From positions 1-64,000 of the forward strand of contig JBKHBT010000005.1 in assembly GCA_046542255.1 (NCBI GenBank): a stretch of 64,000 nt of DNA, written 5' to 3'. The DNA is from JBKHBT01 sp046542255. GTDB taxonomy: Bacteria; UBP14; UBA6098; JBKHBT01. Below the pieces are notes generated by a model. The model searched no databases. It had not been told where the DNA came from and was given only the letters and a program-made list of their open reading frames with translations. The position numbers and the translations under genes are program-made. This document shows, piece after piece, positions 56,823 through 64,000 of the stretch; positions within the stretch are counted from its first letter, which is position 1; each line of letters starts with the position of its first letter.

Positions 56823-57472
56823 TTCTTGCTCCCTGTATTATTGATTTCTATTATCTGAAGATTTCTTTCATTAACCAAAGCCCTGTAACTCGAAGCATCG
56901 ATGCGATATTCTATCGAGTATTGGTGAGATCCTTCGGTGGGTGTATCGGTATAGTTAAGCGCAATTGTCATATCATGATAAAATGCAGTATTAGTCTGAA
57001 GATTTACAGTACGAGAAGTAAGTTTTTTATCATCTCTGACAAGGCGAATAGTAACTTCAGGCCCTAAATAACCCGGTACCTTGTCAGATATATTGCAACT
57101 AAAATTGATAAAAATAATACTATTGTTATCAGAATTTTGATCGATTGTAATTTCCATGTCATTTAATTTTGTCCATGAAGTTTCCGAAAGAATCACATCG
57201 TCATCTGCATTTACCCAATCTGCAAAGCCAGTAAATAGATTTTGAAGATTTCTGGTATTATCGAATGTCATGTCGATTGTTTCTTTCGATGTAGAAATCG
57301 GTGAATCCTCGAATCGCAAATCTCGATTGAATTCATTTTGGGAAGTACCAATTTCAATATTATTCAATTGTGTGGCATAACTTGCCAAAACAATCAATAA
57401 GATTAAGACATTTAGATATTTAGTTCTCAATTTAACCACCTTTTTATACAATTCAGAAAGTTTCTTTTTCAT
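56819..57472 (-). CDS. Small exported beta-sandwich protein coupled to the fibre gene
   Basis: A 217-residue protein with a basic N-terminus and one hydrophobic segment (YLNVLILLIVLASYATQ), followed by a beta-rich region. The last 60 residues (AFYHDMTIALNYTDTPTEGSHQYSIEYRID ... NERNLQIIEI) resemble the C-terminal jelly-roll head found in tail-fibre or C1q/TNF-like trimeric proteins. Its stop overlaps the fibre gene start by four bases (ATGA), so the two are translated together and the products may assemble together. No good ribosome site is seen at its own ATG. Family not recognised with certainty. Confidence 0.6.
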   Translation of the reverse strand: MKKKLSELYKKVVKLRTKYLNVLILLIVLASYATQLNNIEIGTSQNEFNRDLRFEDSPISTSKETIDMTFDNTRNLQNLFTGFADWVNADDDVILSETSWTKLNDMEITIDQNSDNNSIIFINFSCNISDKVPGYLGPEVTIRLVRDDKKLTSRTVNLQTNTAFYHDMTIALNYTDTPTEGSHQYSIEYRIDASSYRALVNERNLQIIEINNTGSKK

Positions 57473-57848
57473 TATATATATTACAGTAAGATTTCTAATT
57501 GTCGAGTTTTTTTTTCATTTTAATCACTATTAAGAAAAGCAATTTAAGCAGGAAAAATAAGATTAAATGTACATTAATACCATTCCAATATCCTTATCAG
57601 CATTGGTCTTATTTAAAAAAAGAATTTTAAAACTAATAAAACCTGGTTTCTTGCTTTAAATTGCCAGATCTTTTTCCAATGTGTAGATTATAGCTAATTA
57701 TTGTTATTAAGTCAAGCTAAAATCAGTCAGTATATTGGTTTTTTTCTCTTTCAGGTTAATATTAATTAAGTTGTAATTATTTATTTTTTTATCCTTTTTC
57801 TAATCAAATATTCTATTATATTTTTCTTTTGGCTAAAAAGGAGGAAAT
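57473..57848. other. 376-bp AT-rich divergent promoter region
   Basis: This gap separates the surface operon (minus) from pgi (plus). It is very AT-rich with many TTAAT/ATTAA words. I could not fix a convincing -35/-10 pair for either direction. No repeat element, RNA gene or conserved ORF was seen. Confidence 0.5.
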
Positions 57849-59507
57849 ATGCTGAGCAAACATATGCCATTAGAGACAAAAGCGTGGAAAAAATTAGAAG
57901 AAATTCACGAAAAGAAGTTGACTATCCACATGAAAGATCTTTTCAGTAAAGATGGAAGTCGGTTTGAAAAATTTTCGATAGAATTCGAAAATATTTTTAT
58001 CGATTACTCCAAGAATATTATAGATAAGGAAGTTCTGGATGCGCTTTTCGACCTTGCAGAGGAAATGAATTTGAAGGACTCTATCGAAAAGATGTTTACT
58101 GGCGACAAAATCAATGAAACCGAGGGCCGTGCAGTACTTCATACCGCACTTCGCAATTTCTCTGGGAATCCCGTATATGTCGATGGCGAGAATATCATGC
58201 CGAATGTGAAAAAAGTCAATAAACAAATGAAAGAGTTTACTGATAATCTTCATTCAGGAGCATGGAAAGGCTATACTGGCAAGAAAATAACCGATATAAT
58301 AAATATCGGAATAGGCGGCTCCGACCTTGGGCCTTACATGGTTACAGAAGCTCTGAAGCCATATCAAAAAGAAGATATCGATGTCCATTTTGTGTCGAAT
58401 GTAGATGGTACACACATTGCCGAGACATTGAAAAAAATCAACCCGGAGACTTCGCTTTTTCTAATTGCATCTAAATCCTTCACAACACAGGAAACAATGA
58501 CCAATGCCAATACTGCAAGACAATGGTTTCTCGATTCTGCCAAAGATAAAAAATTTATTGCAAAGCATTTCATAGCGATTTCTACGAATGAAAAAGGCGT
58601 GGCTGAATTCGGAATCGACACCGACAATATGTTCGTGTTTTGGGATTGGGTCGGTGGAAGATATTCACTATGGTCGGCTATTGGCCTTTCGATTTCCCTT
58701 GCAATCGGCTATGATAATTTCGAAAAACTATTAAAGGGTGCATATAAAATGGATATGCATTTCAGATCGCAGCCTTTTGAAAATAATATCCCCATTATAC
58801 TAGCTTTGATTGGAATATGGTATAATAATTTCTTCGATGCCGAGTCACATGCAATTTTGCCTTATGATCAATATATGCACCGTTTCGCTGCCTATTTCCA
58901 GCAGGGTGATATGGAATCCAATGGCAAATCCATCGGCCGAGATGGCGAAATAATAGATTATCAAACTGGCCCAATAATCTGGGGAGAACCCGGAACCAAT
59001 GGACAACATGCATTCTACCAGCTAATCCATCAGGGCACAAAGCTAATCCCATGTGATTTCCTTGCGCCGGCAATTAGCCATAACCCAATTGGCGACCATC
59101 ATAAAAAATTGCTATCGAATTTCTTCGCACAGACCGAAGCTCTTATGAATGGCAAAGAAAAATGCGAAGTAATAGAAGAAATGAAAACCGAAGGCAAAAG
59201 CAAAAAACAAATCGAAATGCTTGCTTCATATAGAACTTTCGAAGGAAACAGGCCGACAAATTCGGTTTTATTTGAGAAACTCACGCCAGAGACACTCGGC
59301 AGCCTTATTGCCATGTATGAACACAAGATTTTCGTACAGGGCGTGATTTGGAATATCTTCAGCTTCGACCAATGGGGAGTCGAGCTTGGGAAAAAACTCG
59401 CCAGAGCAATTCTACCCGAGCTGGAAAAATCCCAAAAAATCGAAAGCCACGATAGTTCGACCAATGGACTTATTAATAAGTACTTTCTATATCGCAAAAA
59501 TTCATGA
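57849..59507 (+). CDS. pgi: Glucose-6-phosphate isomerase
   Basis: Interconverts glucose-6-phosphate and fructose-6-phosphate in glycolysis and gluconeogenesis. The 552-residue product matches the long (E. coli/eukaryote-like) form: NIGIGGSDLGPYMVTEAL, ASKSFTTQETMTNA, FWDWVGGRYSLWSAIGLS, ESNGKSI, GQHAFYQLIHQGTKLIPCDFLAP and QGVIWNIFSFDQWGVELGK with the catalytic lysine near the end. AAGGAGG stands five bases before the ATG. It is a single-gene unit; the stop is followed by the short repeat at 59520-59535. Confidence 0.97.
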   Translation: MLSKHMPLETKAWKKLEEIHEKKLTIHMKDLFSKDGSRFEKFSIEFENIFIDYSKNIIDKEVLDALFDLAEEMNLKDSIEKMFTGDKINETEGRAVLHTALRNFSGNPVYVDGENIMPNVKKVNKQMKEFTDNLHSGAWKGYTGKKITDIINIGIGGSDLGPYMVTEALKPYQKEDIDVHFVSNVDGTHIAETLKKINPETSLFLIASKSFTTQETMTNANTARQWFLDSAKDKKFIAKHFIAISTNEKGVAEFGIDTDNMFVFWDWVGGRYSLWSAIGLSISLAIGYDNFEKLLKGAYKMDMHFRSQPFENNIPIILALIGIWYNNFFDAESHAILPYDQYMHRFAAYFQQGDMESNGKSIGRDGEIIDYQTGPIIWGEPGTNGQHAFYQLIHQGTKLIPCDFLAPAISHNPIGDHHKKLLSNFFAQTEALMNGKEKCEVIEEMKTEGKSKKQIEMLASYRTFEGNRPTNSVLFEKLTPETLGSLIAMYEHKIFVQGVIWNIFSFDQWGVELGKKLARAILPELEKSQKIESHDSSTNGLINKYFLYRKNS

Positions 59508-59519
59508 TCACCATGGTGT

Positions 59520-59535
59520 CTGAGCGAAGTCGAAG
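59520..59535 (-). repeat. Short dispersed repeat CTGAGCGAAGTCGAAG
   Basis: An intergenic word between the convergent pgi and protease genes, related in reverse complement to 5835-5850. It is followed by CCATAAAAAA. It may be one arm of a degenerate dispersed palindrome. Confidence 0.4.
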
Positions 59536-59606
59536 CCATAAAAAAATTGCAGCAAAAATAATCCATTTAGATATTTCGAGTAAAAGCAAAGATTTTTTCA
59601 AAAGCC

Positions 59607-62600
59607 TCATTTGATATAAAGCGCCCGTGAAATTATATGCTTCTTTCCATCATTTGCAGATATAATATAGACCCCCGAAGGAAGGTTCTTATCAGGATTC
59701 CAGACAATGCTGCTTGATTTTCCAGTATTTAGTTCTGTAACTATCCTACCATTGTGATCACGGATTTGGATATTTGCTGAAATGCCGGTTTCTATGCTAA
59801 TAGCAGAATTGAATGGATTCGGTGATGTTATCAATAACAGTTGTTCTGGTTTTTCTGCTTTGGCTTCTTGGACTGCTTCGCCTGGATTCCAATTTACGCC
59901 CCAGTCATATAGATTCGGTTCTTCTTCTCCATCTGCAAAGATATCGGCTCTAAGCCTGATTGTATCGATTTCTGTGGGTAATAAAGCGAGATTAATTATT
60001 CCTGTTTCACCATCGGTAGTCGCACTTGCAAAGTCGCCCCAGACGCCGCCAGTTTTCACCTGGACAGTTATTATGATCGAATCACCAGCTTCCTGTGTCC
60101 AAAAGGCTCTGTCGAAACCATCGCCTTCTGGATTATCGCTCGATATAATCGGATTTGAAACGATGTATCCATAGTTATCGCCGCTTGTGCCGACTTTATA
60201 ATCATCGTAGAATGTCTGGCAGTAGAATGGGTCTGTCCAGCCGAGATTGAATGTGCCAATTCGAAGCTCTTCGATATTCTCTGGTGCTCCACCTGTAAAT
60301 GGATACGGGCCAAAAACATCTGTTCCATCGATTGTGCAATATATCTCATCTGCCTCACAGTCGAAATCGAGGCGATAGTGATGCCATTCAGCCGGGTCTA
60401 TCTCGACAAGATTATGCCTTGATACGCCATCCCACAGAGCCACATAGCCCTCGCGATTGTAAACCTGGCTTTTTCTTTCATCATCTTTGTACAATGTGAT
60501 AATAAATGACTGATCATCTGAATCGGATGTGAGGGACCAACCTTCGATATATCCTGCTTCAAGTGGCTCGAAATTGATATTTACCCATGACATTTCTCTC
60601 CAGCTATCATCATGTATAAATAAAGACTGATTAGCGGAATGATAGATATCGCGGCTTAGTGAGTAGAATTCTCCCCATGTAGTCCAGAATGATTCAAATT
60701 CTTCTACAGAATCATATCTCTCGAAATCCTCATCGATAAGTATCATTTCGGCACGAAGAGTCATCTGGTCATGGTCTTCTACGGCATCATAATCTTCCGC
60801 ATTTGTAAATTGCTGGCCAGTAGTCTGATACCATGAAGCTACCGAGTCATCGCTGCCTATCGTAAAGCTCCTTGGATGAGTCCAATTGCTATATGTAATA
60901 CCGTCATAGGCTCTAACCCGCCACCAGTATGTGCCATCTTCCAGCGGTGTTTCGAAATTGAAAGATATCGCCTCGCCAGTTCCTTCTTCGACCGGGAAAG
61001 CGCCGCCAGTGAAACCAATAGCACTTTCATCGGTTCTAAAGATAGCGATCGGATCGCCAAAATCGGCGCTATCATCATATTCTAAGACGAAATGCAAATC
61101 ATGGCCATCGCCATCTTCTGGAACCTGCCAGATTAATTCAGGTTGTGGATCGTCTATTCTGGCATTGTCGAAAAGCCAGTTGGAATATATCGGCGCTTCC
61201 GGCCTGTCATTTGGGATTCCTTCGGAAATATCGCCCGACATTACAAGTGCAAATCTCTGTGGGCTATGAGCAATTCTGGAAGCTTCGACAGTAACCACAA
61301 TCAATGCGCCCGGGACAGGATCGAGCCAAACCACCTCATCACGGTTTATTCTATCGGCCGAACCTCCAGTAATTGACCTTGCACCCGATGAAGCAAATAC
61401 ATTGCCTCGATAGACATTGTCTTCGATAGACACAATAAGATCCAGGTCATTTACGCCGGGTGTTCCCGCTGCCGGAGAACCGGGATAATCGCTATATGAG
61501 AGTACAATTTTGATTGGCTGGGTTTCGGATTCACCGCATTGGACATAGAAATCACGTATATCTCCAGTAGAATTGAAACCTGTTATCTCATCATGTACCA
61601 TTAGCTTTCTTTCATCGGTGCCATAATCATCATCGAAATACATGCAATCATCGAGGACAACTCTTCCCCAGCCCTGGCCATTCGAAGGAGCATGTTGCAC
61701 TCCGTCATCGCCAATTTCGCTTATTGTGTATCTTCCTGTCATATTTCTTGTGCCATTTATAAGCATAGCCTTCATGAGCGCGCCAGAAGGAAACATTCTA
61801 TTTTCGATTTGTGGGCTTCCTGTCGGATAGTAGCCTTCCATGAAATATTGTCTTATAAGGGCAGTTAATCCTGCGGCTGTTGGGCAAGCCATCGAAGTAC
61901 CGCCCATTTTGCGAATGCTCGTATGTCCGCCTGAGCCGCCATCGACATTGTCTGCGCTCCAGATATTCCATCCACCAGGAACCGAGATATTTGGTTTGAG
62001 CAAACCTTCATCGGTTGGGCCATGTGAAGAAAATGGAGCCATATTTTCTGGGTCTGCACCATCACCGGAGCCATGTGCGCTCCAATCGCTGCCACCACTT
62101 CCAAAACCAGTCTCGGTAGCTCCCACAGAGACTATATTCTTGGAGCAATTGTATGTAGCAACACGCGCAGGCGATGAGCCATTATTATCATTTCCAGCAG
62201 CAAATAAAATGATGAAATCCTGGTAGAAATACATAAATTCATCGCATTCTTGAGCATTGGAATTATAATAGTTTGGCCGCGAACTACCATAGGAATTAGA
62301 ATGAATAAAAGCGCCACAATTTCTAGCATATTGGAACATTGTATTCATATCGGTCGGCGTATAGATTCCCGATGTACCATCAGCACCATCGGTGACAACC
62401 AGTCGGCATAAAGGTGCCATTCCATCGGCGGCATCATATATACCGTCCATTGGGTCATTGGCGTAATTGTTTCCACCTATCGATCCACCAACGTGGGTTC
62501 CGTGGCCATGCATTTCTTCATCGATATCATCGAAATCGCCCATATCGATTCCGCCGTAATTATAGGCTCTAATTTTGCGATGGTAAGTATCTCCAGGCGT

Positions 62601-63677
62601 GGACCATCCAACCTGTTTGGGAACCTCGACTCCAGCATCGTAGAAAAAAGCAGAATTAGTATCCAGGCCGCTATCGCAGAATCCTACAATCTGATCCTGG
62701 CCATAAATTCCTCTTCGATAAACCGGCACATGTTCATAATCGACAACCATCTGGGCAGAAAGATCGGCGCCGCCGATACCATGACGCATTCCCTCGAAAT
62801 TATAGGATTGTGTAATCCACCTCGACCAGTCATTAACGGGATAATCGGGATAGTAGCGTTCCACCCATTCTGTACCTTCGTAATTGGCGGCAGTGATAGC
62901 AATTTCATTGGCCATTTTCGGTTGAATACGCAGTTTTATAAATTCGTGATGAGCTCCTTTTGTCGAGTCTATTATTATTGCGCCTTGCTGCGAAAGCAAC
63001 TCGGCAAGAGCTTGATAATCATCATCCTGGAATACCTGTATTTTAATGCCGATAAGGCCATCGTCTTCATCGCTTTCTTGTTTGTTTTGGGCAAGAGCTG
63101 GCAGAACTCTCAATGATGGTACAAGCGGCCCAGTCCATACCACTTGCTCCAAAGACTCGACATCTTCGAGTGATTTTTTAGGAAGCCTATAAATCCAGGC
63201 ATCATTGGGGACATAGTAAAATCGCGCAGGATAAAAATCACCGGAGACTCTGGAAGCAATATCGAGAATTTCATCCAAATCTTCCTGAGCATATCCGGGA
63301 GCCAGCTTAACTATATAGTAACCGAAATCTCTTTCAAAGCCATTGTATCCTAGTTCATCTATGAAAGTAGGGTCGAATAGCTTATTTTGTTCTTTTATAT
63401 TGTATGCACCAGCACGGAACCAGATAATATTATCATCAGAAAGCATTTGATTGGTAATATTTACTGTCTTTGGATTTGCCAGATCTTTTATATTGCCAAA
63501 AGATAATTTTGCGATTAATATCATGGCAATACCAAGCACGATAATAAGGACGTGGCGAAGGCTGTAACCATAAATATTTTCTATTATTTTTGCGTGAGAA
63601 ATATAACGTTTCCCACCATTTGAATAGCTTTTTTCTTTTGAAGATAAAATTGCATTTTGATCGAAATCCTGCTTCAT
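59607..63677 (-). CDS. Large subtilisin-like (S8) protease with C-terminal sorting-type domain
   Basis: A 1356-residue exported serine protease. A cytoplasmic stretch of about 38 residues precedes the only N-terminal hydrophobic segment (HVLIIVLGIAMILIAKLSFG, about 42-61). Two inhibitor-like pro-regions follow (about 80-290). The S8 domain has the triad Asp335 (GFCDSGLDT), His392 (HGHGTHVGG) and Ser595 (GGTSMACPTAAG) with oxyanion Asn496. A P/PPC-like domain (NDLDLIVSIED ... RFALVMSG) resembles KP-43-type enzymes. Then come a fibronectin-like domain (YWWRVRAYDG), a laminin-G-like domain and the tail SPNPFNSAISIETG ... SGVYIISA. AAAGGA precedes the ATG. Active residues are complete; the substrate is unknown. 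Confidence 0.9.
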   Translation of the reverse strand: MKQDFDQNAILSSKEKSYSNGGKRYISHAKIIENIYGYSLRHVLIIVLGIAMILIAKLSFGNIKDLANPKTVNITNQMLSDDNIIWFRAGAYNIKEQNKLFDPTFIDELGYNGFERDFGYYIVKLAPGYAQEDLDEILDIASRVSGDFYPARFYYVPNDAWIYRLPKKSLEDVESLEQVVWTGPLVPSLRVLPALAQNKQESDEDDGLIGIKIQVFQDDDYQALAELLSQQGAIIIDSTKGAHHEFIKLRIQPKMANEIAITAANYEGTEWVERYYPDYPVNDWSRWITQSYNFEGMRHGIGGADLSAQMVVDYEHVPVYRRGIYGQDQIVGFCDSGLDTNSAFFYDAGVEVPKQVGWSTPGDTYHRKIRAYNYGGIDMGDFDDIDEEMHGHGTHVGGSIGGNNYANDPMDGIYDAADGMAPLCRLVVTDGADGTSGIYTPTDMNTMFQYARNCGAFIHSNSYGSSRPNYYNSNAQECDEFMYFYQDFIILFAAGNDNNGSSPARVATYNCSKNIVSVGATETGFGSGGSDWSAHGSGDGADPENMAPFSSHGPTDEGLLKPNISVPGGWNIWSADNVDGGSGGHTSIRKMGGTSMACPTAAGLTALIRQYFMEGYYPTGSPQIENRMFPSGALMKAMLINGTRNMTGRYTISEIGDDGVQHAPSNGQGWGRVVLDDCMYFDDDYGTDERKLMVHDEITGFNSTGDIRDFYVQCGESETQPIKIVLSYSDYPGSPAAGTPGVNDLDLIVSIEDNVYRGNVFASSGARSITGGSADRINRDEVVWLDPVPGALIVVTVEASRIAHSPQRFALVMSGDISEGIPNDRPEAPIYSNWLFDNARIDDPQPELIWQVPEDGDGHDLHFVLEYDDSADFGDPIAIFRTDESAIGFTGGAFPVEEGTGEAISFNFETPLEDGTYWWRVRAYDGITYSNWTHPRSFTIGSDDSVASWYQTTGQQFTNAEDYDAVEDHDQMTLRAEMILIDEDFERYDSVEEFESFWTTWGEFYSLSRDIYHSANQSLFIHDDSWREMSWVNINFEPLEAGYIEGWSLTSDSDDQSFIITLYKDDERKSQVYNREGYVALWDGVSRHNLVEIDPAEWHHYRLDFDCEADEIYCTIDGTDVFGPYPFTGGAPENIEELRIGTFNLGWTDPFYCQTFYDDYKVGTSGDNYGYIVSNPIISSDNPEGDGFDRAFWTQEAGDSIIITVQVKTGGVWGDFASATTDGETGIINLALLPTEIDTIRLRADIFADGEEEPNLYDWGVNWNPGEAVQEAKAEKPEQLLLITSPNPFNSAISIETGISANIQIRDHNGRIVTELNTGKSSSIVWNPDKNLPSGVYIISANDGKKHIISRALYIK

Positions 63678-63887
63678 ATTTTTCCTTTCGGCATTTAGCC
63701 ACTGAATAATAAAACAAATCGATCAAAATAACCTATAGAATTCTCCTTGCCGGTACCATTCTAATTTCATCACCCATTACAATTTAGTAAAAATTTCAAA
63801 TTTAAGAAAGTAAAACTTTTTAAATATCAATCTTTTCTACCATATAACTTAGAATCGACCAATTGTTTATTCCCTATCGGCATTTTG

Positions 63888-63953
63888 TTGATAACTTGTT
63901 GAAAAACTATTGATAACATATTGAAAAGCGTTTAATAATCTGTGGTTAATTTG
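63888..63953 (-). repeat. Second array of TTGATAA/TTGAAAA words with 11-bp period
   Basis: Units begin at 63888, 63899, 63910, 63921, 63932 and 63943, exactly 11 bp apart: TTGATAAC, TTGAAAAA, TTGATAAC, TTGAAAAG, TTAATAAT, TGGTTAAT. The reverse complement reads GTTATCAATAGTTT and GTTATCAACAA, as in the 22034-22094 array. TTAACCACA (63941-63949, reverse strand) is also close to a DnaA box. It lies in the 323-bp region upstream of the protease gene, which otherwise shows only AT-rich sequence and a direct repeat AATAAAGTAAAA near 63967-63990. Confidence 0.6.
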
Positions 63954-64000
63954 AAATTATAATCTCAATAAAGTAAAAATAAAGTAAAAACGAATCAGTG

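Overview
The window reads as a chromosome segment of a Gram-negative bacterium, probably an uncultured lineage of the FCB group or a nearby candidate phylum. This placement is inferred from gene content only. The evidence is a Tol system, Lon and HslUV proteases, many long secreted proteins, and four secreted proteins ending in a PNPF(N/T) C-terminal domain of the type-IX-sorting/FlgD-like kind common in those phyla. The DNA is AT-rich. Most genes have a clear AAGGAG-type ribosome site and are packed into short operons. No rRNA, tRNA or CRISPR array was recognised.

Layout. 1-3308 (minus): tolQ-tolR-tolA/tonB-tolB, with an 83-bp tandem duplication of the tolB 3' end. 3444-5724 (plus): polysaccharide flippase overlapping a glucuronyl-C5-epimerase-like gene. 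5904-11216 (minus): a 1406-residue hybrid histidine kinase followed 22-57 bp later by an orphan DNA methyltransferase. 11678-17576 (plus): membrane protein, mutS2, and a membrane-embedded spermidine-synthase-like protein. 17613-20826 (minus): a small duplicated-motif protein and a multi-PAS histidine kinase that has lost its key catalytic residues. 20987-21529: a broken gene. 21709-23700 (plus): Dabb protein, EamA transporter, PAP2 phosphatase. 23710-28721 (minus): two secreted proteins. 28875-36927 (minus): a six-gene operon (transglutaminase-like, TPR, lon, rmlA-like, rlmD, thiD). 37167-40796 (plus): large surface protein. 40961-43427 (minus): SGNH/MBOAT acyltransferase pair. 43654-46070 (plus): hslV-hslU-coaD. 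46103-47906: remnants of a propeller gene and an IS1634-like transposase. 48233-57472 (minus): three cell-surface genes with phage-tail-fibre-like features. 57849-59507 (plus): pgi. 59607-63677 (minus): subtilisin-like protease.

The most unusual content is non-coding. A roughly 105-108 bp element ending in the hairpin GTATGACAATGC...GCATTGTCTG occurs in three full copies (21319-21426, 46873-46976, 47718-47824). Two more copies of just the hairpin lie at 1-30 and 5760-5794. Each full copy sits at a break in a gene, including inside a transposase gene, so it looks like a small non-autonomous mobile element. Separately, two intergenic arrays (22034-22094 and 63888-63953) repeat a TTATCAA-type word exactly every 11 bp. 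They resemble helically phased DnaA-box-like sites.

Among proteins, three stand out: a probable pseudo-histidine-kinase, a transglutaminase fold without its catalytic cysteine, and a surface protein whose C-terminus resembles the glycine-rich domain of the animal ALK/LTK receptors. Family assignments come from recognising motifs by eye. No database search was run.
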